Assembly (NCBI RefSeq): GCF_030815855.1
Contig: NZ_JAUSXG010000001.1
Location: forward strand, 2,604,001 to 2,668,000
DNA length: 64,000 nucleotides
DNA from: Variovorax paradoxus
GTDB lineage: Bacteria > Pseudomonadota > Gammaproteobacteria > Burkholderiales > Burkholderiaceae_C
Direction: 5' to 3'
The notes beneath the pieces were generated by a model that was not told the origin of the DNA, did not search any database, and worked only from the letters and a program-made list of their open reading frames with translations. Shown in pieces: positions 7,811 to 18,544 of the stretch. Made by a program: the position numbers and the translations under genes. How positions within the stretch are numbered: the stretch's first letter is position 1; each line of letters starts with the position of its first letter.

Positions 7811-8632
7811 ATGAATCGCCCTGCCCCGCCCCCCGCCGACGACGAGTTGCATGCCCTCGTCGATGGCCATCTGGCACCGGAACGCCGCGCCGAGGTCGAG
7901 GACGCCGCGGCGCACGATCCGGCCCTTGCGGCGCAGGTGGCGGCTTGGCGCGTCCAGCGCGACGCGCTGCGCCGGCTGCACGGCGAACTGCTCGACGAAC
8001 CCATTCCCTCCGCCTTGATGAGCGCGCTCGATCGCAACCGGCCCGGGCAGGCCCGGCAAGCCAGCTGGATGCGATGGGGCGGCATGGCGGCCGGCGTGCT
8101 GGTCGCCTTTGGCGCAGGCTGGCTCGGCAATGCCCAGTGGTCGGCGCAACGTGCCGCGCCGGTCCAGTTGGCCAAGGCACCTGCGATGCGCGAGTTCGTG
8201 CACGACGCGTCGATTGCGCACGCCGTCTATGCGCCCGAGAAAAGACACCCCGTCGAAGTGGCCGGCACCGAGCAGCAGCATCTCGTCCAGTGGCTGTCCA
8301 AACGCCTCGACAAGCCACTCAAGGTGCCGGACCTGACGGCGATGGGCTATACGCTCGTCGGTGGGCGCCTGTTGCCGGGGGAAAGCGGCGCACGCGCCCA
8401 GTTCATGTTCGAGGACAGCGCCGGCGAGCGCGTGACGCTCTACATCGGCACGCTCGACAGCCAGGCCGCCGGCACTCCCGCATCGCGCGAAACGGCCTTC
8501 CGCTTTGCGTCCGAAGGGCCGGTGCCCAGCTTCTATTGGGTGGACCAGGGCTTCGGCTACGCCGTTGCCGGTAAGCTGCCGCGTGATATTTTGCTGAAAC
8601 TCGCGACACTCGCCTACCGCGATTTGTCGTGA
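7811..8632 (+). CDS. Membrane anti-sigma factor
   Basis: 273 residues. The cytoplasmic N-terminal part (DDELHALVDGHLAPERRAEVE) resembles the sigma-binding helices of RsiW/RskA-type anti-sigma factors, but the zinc-binding HxxxCxxC motif is absent. A single membrane segment spans about 87-107 (GGMAAGVLVAFGAGWLG), and the rest would be periplasmic, placing the sensing part next to the two COG4315 proteins encoded on either side. It probably holds the adjacent sigma factor inactive until an envelope or oxidative signal. The assignment rests on gene order and topology. Confidence 0.85.
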   Translation: MNRPAPPPADDELHALVDGHLAPERRAEVEDAAAHDPALAAQVAAWRVQRDALRRLHGELLDEPIPSALMSALDRNRPGQARQASWMRWGGMAAGVLVAFGAGWLGNAQWSAQRAAPVQLAKAPAMREFVHDASIAHAVYAPEKRHPVEVAGTEQQHLVQWLSKRLDKPLKVPDLTAMGYTLVGGRLLPGESGARAQFMFEDSAGERVTLYIGTLDSQAAGTPASRETAFRFASEGPVPSFYWVDQGFGYAVAGKLPRDILLKLATLAYRDLS

Positions 8633-8708
8633 GCCCGGCATAAACTGCCGGGTCGCGCAACCACCACTCGGCTTGTTTTCGCGATTTTTCAACTGAAGGA
8701 GAAACTGC

Positions 8709-9104
8709 ATGAAATTGCTCAGCGCCTCGATCCTCGCGGCGGCATTGCTCGCCGGCTGCGGTGGCATGTCCAACAAGACCGCCAGCGCACCCGACACCCC
8801 CACCCGCACCGCCGACGGTGTGCTCGTCGGACCGAACGGCATGACGCTCTACACCTTCGCCCGCGATACGCCCGGTGCAGGCACCTCCGCCTGCAACGCC
8901 CAGTGCGCCGCCAACTGGCCGCCGCTGCCGGTGGCCGAAACCGCCAAGCCCATGGGCGGCTACACCGTCATCGTGCGCGAAGACGGCAAGAAGCAGTGGG
9001 CCTACAAGGGAGCCCCGCTCTATTACTGGACGAAGGACGCCAAGCCCGGCGACAAGACCGGTGACGGCGTGGCCAATGGCGCCTGGAAGGTTGCCCGCCC
9101 CTGA
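8709..9104 (+). CDS. COG4315-repeat lipoprotein
   Basis: 131 residues with a lipoprotein signal (LLAGC, lipidated C17) and one COG4315 repeat: VGPNGMTLYTFARD, CNAQCAANWPPL, APLYYWTKD, KPGDKTGDGV. It is clearly paralogous to the secreted protein at 6871-7257, so one is anchored and one soluble. AAGGAG lies 9 nt before the ATG. It follows the anti-sigma gene by 76 nt and ends at a strong terminator, which closes the transcription unit. Function unknown. Confidence 0.92.
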   Translation: MKLLSASILAAALLAGCGGMSNKTASAPDTPTRTADGVLVGPNGMTLYTFARDTPGAGTSACNAQCAANWPPLPVAETAKPMGGYTVIVREDGKKQWAYKGAPLYYWTKDAKPGDKTGDGVANGAWKVARP

Positions 9105-9128
9105 GATCCCAGGATCTCCTGAATCGCG

Positions 9129-9160
9129 AAGGCCCCGGCAGATGTCGGGGCCTTTTTTTT
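9129..9160 (+). terminator. Rho-independent terminator
   Basis: AAGGCCCCG (9129-9137) pairs with CGGGGCCTT (9146-9154) over an 8-nt loop, followed by an uninterrupted T-run to 9160. It ends the sigma-factor locus on the plus strand. Confidence 0.92.
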
Positions 9161-9199
9161 CCGCTTGCCTGGCGCCGCTCTCCTGCCCGAAGAGGATGC

Positions 9200-10138
9200 C
9201 TAGTGAGCGCTGGGCAGCACGTTGTCGGCCGCCGCGGTGCGCCGTCCGCGCAGCGCCAGAAGTTCGTTGAACACCAGTGCGCCGATGACCAGCGCCCCGC
9301 CGGTCAGCACACTGGACGCGGGCGTTTCGCCGGCGCCGATCCATGCCAGCCCAATGCCGAAGATCACTTCGAGCAACGCGAGCAAGGCCACCTCGGGCGC
9401 CTTCAATACCCGTGCGCAAAGCACCGAAAGCACGCAGGGAATCGCCAGCTGGAACACGCCCAGGAACGCAAGCAGACCGAGGTCGTGCGCATTCGCCTGG
9501 AACGGCAACGCAAACGGCAGCGTGAACAGCGCGCTGAGCGCCGCGCCGATCAACACCGCGGGAACCAGGTCGATGTCATGACCCTTGGCATGCGCATGCT
9601 GAACCACGGTCCAGTTGGTGGCGCCGGCCAGCGGCACGCAAAGCGCCACCAGCGTTCCGAGCAGCGAGACGCCCGCGCCCGCCGCGCCTCTGCCGCCCTG
9701 CATCAGTTGGGTGCCGTACATCCACGCAATGCCGAGGCCAGCCGTCACGATGGCAAGCCAGGTCCGCACCGGTAGCCGATGGCCGATGAAGAGGCGCGCC
9801 GCCAGCGCAGTGAGCAGCGGCCCGAGCGCCATGGTGACCAGCACGCTGGCGGTGGACGCCAGCGTGAGCGCAACCATGAAGGCCGTGAACATCACGGTCC
9901 AGCAGGCCCCCGAGATCCAGAGCTCGCGCCCGCCGTGCCGTATCTGGGAAAACACCGCCCGACCCCGCCAAAGCGGCAAGATCACCAGCAGCGCCAGCGT
10001 CGTGAAGAGGCTGCGCCAGAAGGTGATCTCGAAACTGTGCGCCTGCGCCAGGTGCCGCGTGATGACGCCCGCCGTGCCCCACATCAGGGTCACGGCGACC
10101 ATCAGCCACACAGCCCCGCCGTGCGTCAGGCGCAGCAT
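9200..10138 (-). CDS. EamA-family (drug/metabolite) transporter
   Basis: 312 residues with about ten hydrophobic segments arranged as two EamA repeats, as in DMT-superfamily exporters; the first begins VWLMVAVTLMWGTAGVITR and the second after about residue 150. The substrate cannot be inferred; relatives export amino acids or other metabolites. The ATG at 10136-10138 starts just before the first membrane helix; the frame is open upstream but that part is shadow of typA. It lies 16 nt after typA on the same strand and may be read from the translation operon. Confidence 0.88.
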   Translation of the reverse strand: MLRLTHGGAVWLMVAVTLMWGTAGVITRHLAQAHSFEITFWRSLFTTLALLVILPLWRGRAVFSQIRHGGRELWISGACWTVMFTAFMVALTLASTASVLVTMALGPLLTALAARLFIGHRLPVRTWLAIVTAGLGIAWMYGTQLMQGGRGAAGAGVSLLGTLVALCVPLAGATNWTVVQHAHAKGHDIDLVPAVLIGAALSALFTLPFALPFQANAHDLGLLAFLGVFQLAIPCVLSVLCARVLKAPEVALLALLEVIFGIGLAWIGAGETPASSVLTGGALVIGALVFNELLALRGRRTAAADNVLPSAH

Positions 10139-10154
10139 CGGTTGTCGACGGCGA

Positions 10155-11990
10155 TCAGCTCGCCATTTCGCGGCCGGCCCGCTTGCGCTCGTTTTCCTTG
10201 AGGAAACGCTTGCGCAGGCGCACGCTCTTGGGCGTGATTTCGACCAGTTCGTCGTCTTCGATGAATTCCACGCCGTATTCGAGCGTGAGTTCGATCGGCG
10301 GCGTGACCTTGATCGCGTCTTCCTTGCCCGAGACACGGAAGTTGGTCAGCTGCTTGGTGCGCGTGGCATTCACCACCAGGTCGTTGTCGCGGCTGTGGAT
10401 GCCGACGATCATGCCTTCATACACCGGATCGTTCGCCTTCACGAACATGCGGCCGCGGTCGTCCAGCTTGCCCAGGGCGTAGGTGAAGATTTCACCATCG
10501 TCCATGGAAATCAGCACGCCGTTCTTGCGGCTGCCGATGTCGCCCTTGTGCGGCTCGTAGCTGTCGAAGATGTTGCTGATGAGGCCCGAGCCGCGGGTCA
10601 GGTTCAGGAATTCGTTGGTGAAGCCGATCAGGCCTCGCGCCGGAATGCGGTATTCGAGGCGCACGCGGCCGCGGCCGTCCGGTTCCATGTTGACCAGTTC
10701 GCCCTTGCGCTCGCCCAGTGCCTGCATCACGCCGCCCTGGTGCTGCTCTTCGATGTCGGCCGTCACCAGCTCGATCGGTTCGTGCTTTTCGCCGTTGACG
10801 GTGCGGAACACCACGCGCGGCTTCGACACGGCCATTTCATAGCCTTCGCGGCGCATGTTTTCCAACAGGATGGTCAGGTGCAGTTCGCCCCGGCCCATCA
10901 CTTCGAAAATGCCTTCCTCGTCGGTTTCGTTCACGCGCAGCGCCACGTTGTGCTGCAGTTCCTTCTGCAGGCGGTCCCAGATCTGGCGGCTGGTGACGAA
11001 CTTGCCTTCGCGGCCGGCCAGCGGGCTGGTGTTGACGCAGAAATTCATGGTCAGGGTCGGTTCGTCGACCTTGAGCATGGGCAGCGGCGCCGGGTTGGCG
11101 GGGTCGGTCACGGTCACGCCGATACCGATATCGGCAATGCCGTTGATCAGCACGATTTCGCCTGGGCCGGCTTCGGTGGCCTGCACGCGCTCGAGGCCCT
11201 GGAAAGTCAGGACCTGGTTGACGCGGCCCTTGATAGCCTTGCCGTCCGGACCTTCCATCACGACCACGTCCATCATGGGCTTGAGCGTGCCTTGGCTGAT
11301 GCGGCCCACGCCGATGCGGCCGACAAAGGTCGAGAAATCAAGCGCCGAGATCTGCAGCTGCAGCGGCGCCTCGGGGTCGCCCGTTTGCGCCGGCACGTGC
11401 TTCAGAATGGTGTTGAACAGGGCCGACATGTCGGGACCCCACTGCTCGCCGGCAGCGCCCTCTTCGAGCGACGACCAGCCGTTGATGCCCGAGGCGTACA
11501 CCACGGGGAAGTCGAGCTGTTCGTCGGTCGCGCCGAGCTTGTCGAACAGGTCGAAGGCGGCATTGACCACCTTGTCGGGGTTGGCGCCCGGCTTGTCGAC
11601 CTTGTTCACGACCAGGATCGGCTTCAGGCCGAGGGCCAGCGCCTTCTTGGTCACGAAACGCGTCTGGGGCATCGGGCCCTCTTGCGCGTCGATCAGCAGC
11701 ACCACGCCGTCGACCATCGAGAGCGCACGTTCCACTTCACCGCCGAAGTCCGCGTGGCCGGGGGTATCGACGATGTTGATGTGCGTGCCTTCCCAGGTCA
11801 CGGCGCAGTTCTTGGCCAGAATCGTGATGCCGCGTTCTTTTTCGATGGCGTTGTTGTCCATCACCGTGTCGACCACTTTCTCGTGCTCGGCAAAGGTGCC
11901 CGACTGGCGCAGCAGTTGGTCGACCATCGTGGTCTTGCCATGGTCCACGTGGGCAATGATGGCGATATTGCGGATTTGCTTGGTACTCAT
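10155..11990 (-). CDS. typA: Translational GTPase TypA/BipA
   Basis: 611 residues, full length. A ribosome-associated GTPase needed for growth under cold and other stress and for late 50S assembly. The G domain shows G1 AHVDHGKTT, the switch I segment ERGITI, G3 DTPGHADF and G4 [11 protein letters not shown]-like domains follow, then the BipA-specific C-terminal domain. The ATG at 11988-11990 overlaps the truB stop by 4 nt, so it is coupled to the rimP-nusA-infB-rbfA-truB run. The frame extends upstream inside truB but is not coding there. Confidence 0.97.
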   Translation of the reverse strand: MSTKQIRNIAIIAHVDHGKTTMVDQLLRQSGTFAEHEKVVDTVMDNNAIEKERGITILAKNCAVTWEGTHINIVDTPGHADFGGEVERALSMVDGVVLLIDAQEGPMPQTRFVTKKALALGLKPILVVNKVDKPGANPDKVVNAAFDLFDKLGATDEQLDFPVVYASGINGWSSLEEGAAGEQWGPDMSALFNTILKHVPAQTGDPEAPLQLQISALDFSTFVGRIGVGRISQGTLKPMMDVVVMEGPDGKAIKGRVNQVLTFQGLERVQATEAGPGEIVLINGIADIGIGVTVTDPANPAPLPMLKVDEPTLTMNFCVNTSPLAGREGKFVTSRQIWDRLQKELQHNVALRVNETDEEGIFEVMGRGELHLTILLENMRREGYEMAVSKPRVVFRTVNGEKHEPIELVTADIEEQHQGGVMQALGERKGELVNMEPDGRGRVRLEYRIPARGLIGFTNEFLNLTRGSGLISNIFDSYEPHKGDIGSRKNGVLISMDDGEIFTYALGKLDDRGRMFVKANDPVYEGMIVGIHSRDNDLVVNATRTKQLTNFRVSGKEDAIKVTPPIELTLEYGVEFIEDDELVEITPKSVRLRKRFLKENERKRAGREMAS

Positions 11991-12943
11991 GGTGTCGCTT
12001 CGGTCTGTTGTGCGTTCAAAAGAATTTGCTGGATTTCGATGGGGTTCAGCAAGCGCCCCGGAATCAATTCGTTGGCCGTGATGTGGGCCGTTCCCAGGAA
12101 GGCCGGCGGCTCGATGCCGAACACGGCCACCTCGTCGGCATCGGCCCAGTCGCCCCGGCGGCGCAGGCCCGAGAGAAAGCGTGCCGCATCTTCGTTGCCG
12201 AGCATGACGCGGCTGTGGCCGTCCACCAGCGATTCGGCAGGCAGGAGCCGTGCCAGACGCTCGTCCTCGTTCATGGCCTCGAGCGCTTCGAGGGTGACGC
12301 ATTGCGCCTCGCCGAAGCCGCCCGTCGCCGTGCGGCGCAGCGATGTCAGGTGCGCGCCGCAACCCAGCGCTTCGCCGATATCTTCGCCGAGAGTGCGAAT
12401 GTAAGTGCCTTTGCTCACGGTGGCGACAATTCGCACCGCCGTATCGGCGGTCCGCGCCAGGCTCAGTTGGTGAATCACCACGTCGCGCGGCGCTCGCTCG
12501 ATTTCAATGCCTTCGCGTGCGTACTCGTACAGCGCCTTGCCGTCTTTCTTGAGCGCGCTGTGCATCGGCGGAACCTGCCGGATCGGGCCGGTGAACTGCG
12601 CCTCGACACGGGTCAGGTCTTCGGGCGTGACGTGCACCGGGCACTCGGCAATCACCTCGCCCTCGGCGTCGCCGGTCGAGGTCTTGACGCCAAGGCGCGC
12701 CGTGGCTTCGTAGGTCTTGTCGGCATCGAGATGCAGCTGGCTGAACTTGGTGGCCGCGCCGAAGCACAGCGGCAGGACGCCGGTGGCCAGCGGATCGAGC
12801 GTGCCGGTATGGCCCGCTTTTTCGGCGCGCAGCAACCACTTGGCCTTCTGCAAGGCCTGGTTGCTGGAAAGTCCCAGCGGTTTGTCGAGCAACAACACCC
12901 CATGCACAGGGCGCCGCTGCACCCTTGTGCGTGGCGCATTCAT
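11987..12943 (-). CDS. truB: tRNA pseudouridine(55) synthase
   Basis: 318 residues. Makes pseudouridine at position 55 in the T-loop of nearly all tRNAs. The catalytic aspartate is D50 in [13 protein letters not shown], preceded by the [12 protein letters not shown] motif; the C-terminal PUA-like region is present. Its stop overlaps the typA start and its start lies 2 nt after the rbfA stop, so the three genes are tightly coupled. Confidence 0.97.
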   Translation of the reverse strand: MNAPRTRVQRRPVHGVLLLDKPLGLSSNQALQKAKWLLRAEKAGHTGTLDPLATGVLPLCFGAATKFSQLHLDADKTYEATARLGVKTSTGDAEGEVIAECPVHVTPEDLTRVEAQFTGPIRQVPPMHSALKKDGKALYEYAREGIEIERAPRDVVIHQLSLARTADTAVRIVATVSKGTYIRTLGEDIGEALGCGAHLTSLRRTATGGFGEAQCVTLEALEAMNEDERLARLLPAESLVDGHSRVMLGNEDAARFLSGLRRRGDWADADEVAVFGIEPPAFLGTAHITANELIPGRLLNPIEIQQILLNAQQTEATP

Positions 12944-12945
12944 GG

Positions 12946-13317
12946 CTAGTCGTCTTTCGAACGCGAAGCGACGGCCTGCGCAATGAGCGCATTCATGTCG
13001 GCCGCACGCTCGGTGGTGCGGTCGAACAGGAAGTGCAGCGTCGGCACGGTGTGGATGTGCAGGCGCTTGAACAGGCCGTTGCGGAGGAACCCCGCGGCCT
13101 GGTTCAGCGCTTCGGTGGTTTCGTCCACGTCGCCCGTGAGCATGCTGAAGTAGATCTTCGCGTGCGCATAGTCGGGCGTGACCTCGACCGCCTGGACCGT
13201 GACCATGCCCACGCGCGGGTCCTTCAACTCGCGCGCGATCAGCTCCGTCAGATCGCGCTGGATCTGGTCGGCAACCTTGAACGCGCGGTTGGGAGTGGCG
13301 GCTTTTCTTTTCGGCAT
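12946..13317 (-). CDS. rbfA: Ribosome-binding factor A
   Basis: 123 residues with the KH-like fold typical of RbfA ([14 protein letters not shown] start, [20 protein letters not shown]). It acts in 16S rRNA 5'-end maturation and release of immature 30S particles. It sits 21 nt after infB and 2 nt before truB, the conserved order. Confidence 0.96.
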   Translation of the reverse strand: MPKRKAATPNRAFKVADQIQRDLTELIARELKDPRVGMVTVQAVEVTPDYAHAKIYFSMLTGDVDETTEALNQAAGFLRNGLFKRLHIHTVPTLHFLFDRTTERAADMNALIAQAVASRSKDD

Positions 13318-13338
13318 GGTCTCTCTCGCATCGAACGC

Positions 13339-16284
13339 TTAGAGCGTCCGGGCGATTTCCTTGATCTCGAAGAATTCCAACTGATCACCTTCTTTGATGT
13401 CGTTGTAGTTCTTGAGCTTGATACCGCACTCGAAGCCTTCGCGGACTTCGCGGACGTCGTCCTTCATGCGCTTGATCGAGTCGACTTCGCCGGTATAGAT
13501 CACCACGTTGTCGCGCAGCAGGCGGAAATGCGCGCTGCGGTTGACCGAACCCGAGGTGATGTACGAACCTGCGACCGTACCGATCTTCGAAGCCACGAAC
13601 ACCGTGCGGATCTCGGCCGAGCCGATGATTTCCTCGCGGCGCTCTGGTGCCAGCATGCCCGACATCGCAACCTTGATCTCGTCCACGGCATCGTAAATGA
13701 TGCTGTAGTAGTTCAGCTGAACGCCATTGCCTTCGGCCAGCTTGCGCGCACCGGAATCGGCACGCACGTTGAAGCCGATCACGACAGCCTTCGAGGCGAT
13801 GGCGAGGTTGATGTCGCTTTCGCTGATGCCGCCGACGCCGGCATACACGATCTGCACCTTGACTTCTTCGTTCGCCAGCTTGAGCAGCGACTGGGCCAGC
13901 GCTTCCTGCGAGCCCTGCACGTCGGCCTTGATGATGATGCGCAGCGTCTGCACTTCGCCGGCCGAGAGGTCGGTGAACATGTTCTGCAGGTTCGCGGCCT
14001 GGGCCTTCGCCAGCTTGGTGTTGCGGAACTTGCCGGCGCGGTAGGTCGCGATTTCGCGCGCACGGCGCTCGTCGCTCATCACCATGAATTCGTCGCCCGC
14101 CTGCGGGACTTCGGTCAGGCCCTGGATCTCGACCGGAATCGACGGACCCGCGGTCTTGATGGCCTTGCCGTCTTCGTCGAGCATGGCGCGCACGCGGCCA
14201 TAGGTCGAGCCGGCCAGCACCACGTCGCCGGTCTTGAGCGTGCCGGATTGCACCAGCACGGTTGCGACCGGACCACGGCCCTTGTCGAGCTGGGCTTCGA
14301 TGACCAGGCCCTTGGCGGCGGCATCCACCGGCGCCTTGAGTTCCAGCACTTCGGCCTGCAGCAGCACCTGTTCGAGCAGGTCGTCGATGCCCTGGCCCGT
14401 CTTGGCGGACACCGGCACGAATGGCACGTCGCCGCCGTACTCTTCAGGCACGACCTCTTCGGCCACCAGCTCCTGCTTCACGCGGTCCGGGCTGGCGTCG
14501 GGCTTGTCGATCTTGTTGATGGCAACCACGATCGGCACACCAGCGGCTTTCGCGTGCTTGATGGCTTCCTTGGTCTGGGGCATGACGCCGTCGTCGGCCG
14601 CCACCACGAGGATGACGATGTCGGTGGCCTGCGCACCGCGGGCACGCATGGCCGTGAAGGCCTCGTGACCCGGGGTGTCGAGGAACGACACCATGCCGCG
14701 TTCGGTTTGCACGTGGTAGGCACCGATGTGCTGCGTGATGCCGCCGGCTTCGCCCGCGGCCACCTTGGCGCGGCGGATGTAGTCCAGCAGCGAGGTCTTG
14801 CCGTGGTCGACGTGGCCCATGACGGTCACGACCGGTGCGCGCGGCAGGGCTTCGGCGGTTTGCGCGCCAACGTCCTCGTCAGTGAAGGCTTCCGGATCGT
14901 CCAGCGCGGCGACGACCGCGTTGTGGCCCATGTCCTCCACGATGATCATCGCAGTGTCCTGGTCGAGCGACTGGTTGATGGTTGCCATCATGCCGAGCTT
15001 CATCAGCTGCTTGATGACTTCCTGCGCCTTGACGGCCATCTTGTGGGCGAGTTCGGCCACCGTGATGGTTTCGGGCACGTGCACTTCGAGAACGCGCGCC
15101 TCGACCGGTGCGGCCTGCACATGCTCTTCGTGTCCACCGCGGTCGTTGCTGCCGCGGCGGCCGCGCGGGCCTCCGCGCCAGTTGCCCCGGCCGACACCGC
15201 CGCTGGCATCGCCGCGGGTCTTGATTTCCTTCTTCTTGGCCGGATCGCCAGCCCAGCTCGACGAGAGCTTGGCCGACTTGACTTCCTTGCCGGCGCCAGG
15301 CGCTGCAGCAGCACCCGGTGCGGCTGGCGCGCCGGGGCGCGCTGCCGGGGCGGCTGGCTTGTGCAGCGTGCCCTTGACCGCGGCCTTTTCAGGCTGCGGC
15401 TTCTCCGGCGCCTTGTGCGGCACCAGCACGCGGGCCGGTGCGTTCATCATGGCGCGAATGGCTTCGGCTTCGGCGAGTGCCTTGCGGCGACGCTCGTCGA
15501 GGTCCTTGGCGCGGGCGGCTTCCTCGTCGGCACGGGCCTTCGATTCGGCGGCGGCCTTGGCCTTCGCGTCTTCCTTGGCTTGAGTGGCGGCGGTCTGGGC
15601 GGCCAGCTTGGTGTCTGCGGCTTGCTGCTCCGCGGCAGCGGCTGCGGCGGCCGCGGGGGCTGCCACCGGCTTGGCCGCTTCCTTTGCGGGCGCGGCGGCG
15701 GCTTCGGCAGCGGCCTTCTTCTCGGCGGCGATGCGTGCGGCTTCCTGCTCGGCCTGTTCGGCGCGCTCGGCCTTTTCGGCCTGATCGCGTTCGCGGGCTT
15801 CGGCTTCTTCGCGCAGGCGGCGCTTTTCGACCAGTTCTTCTTCCTGGCGGCGGATCAGTTCGGCCTGGCGGCGCGCCTCTTCCTCGCGGCGGGCCAGTTC
15901 GGCCTCGTCGATGCGGGGTGCGGCGGGTGCCGCGGCGGGCGCTTCAGCCACCGGTTGCGATTCAGGCGTGGCCGGATGGCCGTCTTCACGCTGGATGAAG
16001 GTGCGCTTCTTGCGCACTTCGACCTGGATGGTGCGGGCGCGGCCGGTGGCGTCGGCCTGCTTGATCTCGCTGGTCGACTTTTTCGTCAGCGTGATCTTCT
16101 TGCGCTCTGGCTCGGCGGTGCCATGGCTGGCTTTGAGAAAGCCGAGCAGGCGCTGCTTGTCCGCCTCGGTGAGTGCATCGGTGGGTGCCGCTTTGGGCAC
16201 GCCTGCGCTCTTGAGCTGGTCAAGCAAGGTTTCGGGAGTCTTCTTGAGCTCGTTCGCGAACTCGGCGACAGTGGTACTGGACAT
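13339..16284 (-). CDS. infB: Translation initiation factor IF-2
   Basis: 981 residues, a long betaproteobacterial form. N-terminal IF2N domain about 1-55; a charged Ala/Glu/Lys/Arg-rich predicted coiled coil about 125-280; an Ala/Pro linker and a Gly/Arg patch near 360-385; a second IF2N about 400-450; the GTPase with GHVDHGKT at 490-497, DTPGHEAF and NKID; then the C-terminal domains that bind initiator tRNA. Placed between nusA and rbfA, 24 nt after nusA. Internal starts giving shorter IF2 isoforms, known in E. coli, cannot be excluded. Confidence 0.97.
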   Translation of the reverse strand: MSSTTVAEFANELKKTPETLLDQLKSAGVPKAAPTDALTEADKQRLLGFLKASHGTAEPERKKITLTKKSTSEIKQADATGRARTIQVEVRKKRTFIQREDGHPATPESQPVAEAPAAAPAAPRIDEAELARREEEARRQAELIRRQEEELVEKRRLREEAEARERDQAEKAERAEQAEQEAARIAAEKKAAAEAAAAPAKEAAKPVAAPAAAAAAAAEQQAADTKLAAQTAATQAKEDAKAKAAAESKARADEEAARAKDLDERRRKALAEAEAIRAMMNAPARVLVPHKAPEKPQPEKAAVKGTLHKPAAPAARPGAPAAPGAAAAPGAGKEVKSAKLSSSWAGDPAKKKEIKTRGDASGGVGRGNWRGGPRGRRGSNDRGGHEEHVQAAPVEARVLEVHVPETITVAELAHKMAVKAQEVIKQLMKLGMMATINQSLDQDTAMIIVEDMGHNAVVAALDDPEAFTDEDVGAQTAEALPRAPVVTVMGHVDHGKTSLLDYIRRAKVAAGEAGGITQHIGAYHVQTERGMVSFLDTPGHEAFTAMRARGAQATDIVILVVAADDGVMPQTKEAIKHAKAAGVPIVVAINKIDKPDASPDRVKQELVAEEVVPEEYGGDVPFVPVSAKTGQGIDDLLEQVLLQAEVLELKAPVDAAAKGLVIEAQLDKGRGPVATVLVQSGTLKTGDVVLAGSTYGRVRAMLDEDGKAIKTAGPSIPVEIQGLTEVPQAGDEFMVMSDERRAREIATYRAGKFRNTKLAKAQAANLQNMFTDLSAGEVQTLRIIIKADVQGSQEALAQSLLKLANEEVKVQIVYAGVGGISESDINLAIASKAVVIGFNVRADSGARKLAEGNGVQLNYYSIIYDAVDEIKVAMSGMLAPERREEIIGSAEIRTVFVASKIGTVAGSYITSGSVNRSAHFRLLRDNVVIYTGEVDSIKRMKDDVREVREGFECGIKLKNYNDIKEGDQLEFFEIKEIARTL

Positions 16285-16308
16285 ATTGGTTTCGTGCCTC
16301 CATGACCG

Positions 16309-17793
16309 TCACTCTTGGCCTGCGAACCAATGTTCGCGGGCTTTCAAGATGAGGGCTTTGGCGTCATCGGCGCTGTGGCCGGTGATCTCGGTGAGTTCAT
16401 CGACCGCGAGGTCGGCGAGGTCGTCGCGGGTGTGTACACCCGCCTCGGCCAGCTTGGGAATCAGCTCGGGGTCGAGGCCTTCGAGGTCGCGCAGATTCTG
16501 CGAGACGGTCTCGACGCCCTCTTCCTTGGCGATTTCCATGGTCAACAGCGCATCCTTGGCGCGCGTGCGCAGCTCGTTGATGGTGTCTTCGTCGAAAGCT
16601 TCGATCTCCAGCATTTCGGAGATCGGCACATAGGCCACTTCTTCGAGGCTGTTGAAGCCCTCGGAAATCAGGATGTCGGCGATTTCCTCGTCGACGTCGA
16701 GCTTTTCCATGAAGAGCTTGCGGCTGGCATCGGTCTCGACGGCCTGCTTCTGCGCAGATTCGTTGGCGTCCATGATGTTGATCTTCCAACCGGTGAGGTC
16801 GGAAGCCAGGCGCACGTTCTGGCCGCCGCGGCCGATGGCGATGGCGAGGTTTTCCTCGTCGACCACCACGTCCATGGCGTGCTTTTCTTCGTCGACCACG
16901 ATCGACGACACGTTGGCCGGGGCCAGGGCACCGATCACGAATTGCGCCGGGTCTTCGCTCCACAGCACGATGTCGACGCGCTCGCCGGCGAGCTCGTTGG
17001 TGACGGCGTTGACCCGCGTGCCGCGCACGCCGACACACGTGCCGATCGGGTCGACACGCTTGTCATGCGAGAGCACGGCGATCTTGGCGCGCGAACCCGG
17101 GTCACGGGCGCAGCTCTTGATTTCGAGCAGGCCTTGTTCGATTTCGGGCACTTCCTGGCGGAACAGCTCGATCATGAACTCGGGTGCCGAGCGCGACAGG
17201 ATGATCGGTGCGCCGCGAAGCGTCAGGTCGACTTCCATGATCATGGCCCGCACGCGGTCGCCGTTGCGCAGGTTTTCCTTGGCGATCATCTCGCTGCGGC
17301 GCAGGCGCCCTTCGACGCGGCCGGCCTCCACGATGATGTCGCCCTTGTCCAGGCGCTTGACGGTGCCCACGAAGATCTTGTCGCCGCGCGACATGAAGTC
17401 GTTGAGCAGCATTTCGCGCTCCGCGTCGCGGATCTTCTGCAGGATGACCTGCTTGGCCGCCATGGCGCCGATACGGCCGATGGGCACGGACTCGACCGCT
17501 TCCTCGATGTATTCGTCGACCTCGATGTCGGGCATTTCTTCCTTGGCCTCGAACAGGAGAATTTCCTGGTCGGGCAGCTGCAGCCCGGCCTCGTCGGGAA
17601 CGACGTGCCAGCGCCGGAAGGTTTCGTAGTCGCCGCTGTCACGGTCGACCGAGACGCGGATGTCCACGTCGCCCTGATGGAGCTTCTTGGTGGCTTGCGC
17701 CAGCGCGGATTCGACCGCGCCGAAAACAACGTCGCGCTCGACGTTCTTTTCGCGCGAGATCGCATCCACCAACATCAACATTTCGCGATTCAT
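16309..17793 (-). CDS. nusA: Transcription termination/antitermination factor NusA
   Basis: 494 residues. The N-terminal RNA polymerase-binding domain ([18 protein letters not shown] start) is followed by S1 and two KH domains ([23 protein letters not shown]), then two acidic C-terminal repeats as in the long proteobacterial form. Binds RNA polymerase and nascent RNA and modulates pausing and termination. The ATG at 17791-17793 matches the family start and has GGAG upstream. It follows rimP by 16 nt. Confidence 0.97.
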   Translation of the reverse strand: MNREMLMLVDAISREKNVERDVVFGAVESALAQATKKLHQGDVDIRVSVDRDSGDYETFRRWHVVPDEAGLQLPDQEILLFEAKEEMPDIEVDEYIEEAVESVPIGRIGAMAAKQVILQKIRDAEREMLLNDFMSRGDKIFVGTVKRLDKGDIIVEAGRVEGRLRRSEMIAKENLRNGDRVRAMIMEVDLTLRGAPIILSRSAPEFMIELFRQEVPEIEQGLLEIKSCARDPGSRAKIAVLSHDKRVDPIGTCVGVRGTRVNAVTNELAGERVDIVLWSEDPAQFVIGALAPANVSSIVVDEEKHAMDVVVDEENLAIAIGRGGQNVRLASDLTGWKINIMDANESAQKQAVETDASRKLFMEKLDVDEEIADILISEGFNSLEEVAYVPISEMLEIEAFDEDTINELRTRAKDALLTMEIAKEEGVETVSQNLRDLEGLDPELIPKLAEAGVHTRDDLADLAVDELTEITGHSADDAKALILKAREHWFAGQE

Positions 17794-17809
17794 GCCACCA
17801 CTCCTCTGG

Positions 17810-18457
17810 TCAGTCCGGAACATTCGTTCCGTCGTCAATATCCGAAAAACCCGGTTGGGTTTTGGCCCTGCGGCCCTTGAAATCCACAATTGGCGCGAGC
17901 CGCGCATCGCGCAGCTCGTCCAGCACAAAACCGAGCGCATGCAACGGTGCAGGCGCGCGCTTCTTGCTCACTTTTTGACCCGGTTTCGGCTCGGGCGCAT
18001 CGCTCCAGACGATTTGCCAGCCCGGGGCGCCGACGGCCCCTTCCACCTTTTCAGCACGCTCCAGCGTGCCGCGAAATTTCTTGCGGTTGGCAGACACCTG
18101 CCCCGCCGCCGCAGCCCCCATGGGCGCGTTGAGCGTGATGTCGATCACCTCGCCGACGAAACGCTCGAAATCCTGCTCATTGCGAAGCGGACGGTCAATA
18201 CCCGGCGAGGAAACCTCGAGCCGCTTGTAATCGGCACCATCGACCTCGAGCGCAAACTGCAATTGCCGCGTGACCTTTTCGCAGTCTTCGACCGTCACGA
18301 AAGGCTCGGGGATGCCGGCAGCCAGAGCTTCCGATGTGGGGGCCTTCCAAGGCAAATCAATCGTGACGCGCAGCAATCCCCCGGCCGAGCGCTCGATCTC
18401 GACCAGGTCGTAGCCGAGTCCGGCCACGGTTTGTTCCACTGTCTGCTGCAATGCCAC
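17810..18457 (-). CDS. rimP: Ribosome maturation factor RimP
   Basis: 215 residues, longer than the roughly 150 of the E. coli protein because of an insert around 130-185 (rich in Ala, Gly, Lys, with a basic KKRAPAP stretch) and an extended tail. The family core is clear: [12 protein letters not shown], then [11 protein letters not shown] and FVGEVIDI. It acts in 30S subunit maturation. The start is a GTG at 18455-18457; an in-frame stop lies at 18485-18487 and no ATG occurs between. The ribosome-binding site is poor (AAGG 13 nt away), so the structured leader may influence initiation. Confidence 0.94.
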   Translation of the reverse strand: MALQQTVEQTVAGLGYDLVEIERSAGGLLRVTIDLPWKAPTSEALAAGIPEPFVTVEDCEKVTRQLQFALEVDGADYKRLEVSSPGIDRPLRNEQDFERFVGEVIDITLNAPMGAAAAGQVSANRKKFRGTLERAEKVEGAVGAPGWQIVWSDAPEPKPGQKVSKKRAPAPLHALGFVLDELRDARLAPIVDFKGRRAKTQPGFSDIDDGTNVPD

Positions 18458-18486
18458 GTGTTCGAAAATGCCTTGTAAAAATGCTT

Positions 18487-18531
18487 ATGCGTGCCACCCA
18501 TTTGCCATGGAATGCCACGGGTGCCACGCAT
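18487..18531 (-). promoter_or_regulatory. Stem-loop in the rimP operon leader
   Basis: On the plus strand the arms are 18487-18499 (ATGCGTGCCACCC) and 18519-18531, complementary at 12 of 13 positions with one C-C mismatch, around a 19-nt loop. On the transcript strand the loop begins GTGGCATTCC, nearly the same as the rimP start sequence GTGGCATTGC at 18457. It lies 30 nt before the start codon and has no T-run, so it is a leader structure rather than a terminator. Confidence 0.6.
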
Positions 18532-18544
18532 CGAGAATGCATAG

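Noticed and set aside
9615..12404. 929-codon open frame opposite typA and the EamA gene
   Set aside because: Crosses three real genes and their boundaries without domain signals; a codon-bias artefact.
12504..12992. Arg/Pro-rich frames around truB and rbfA
   Set aside because: Shadow frames of truB; composition is typical of a shifted frame in GC-rich coding DNA.
12925..16305. 1126-codon open frame on the plus strand opposite infB and rbfA
   Set aside because: High GC makes long antisense frames common; the product is His/Arg/Gly-rich, matches no family, and infB and rbfA are certain on the other strand.
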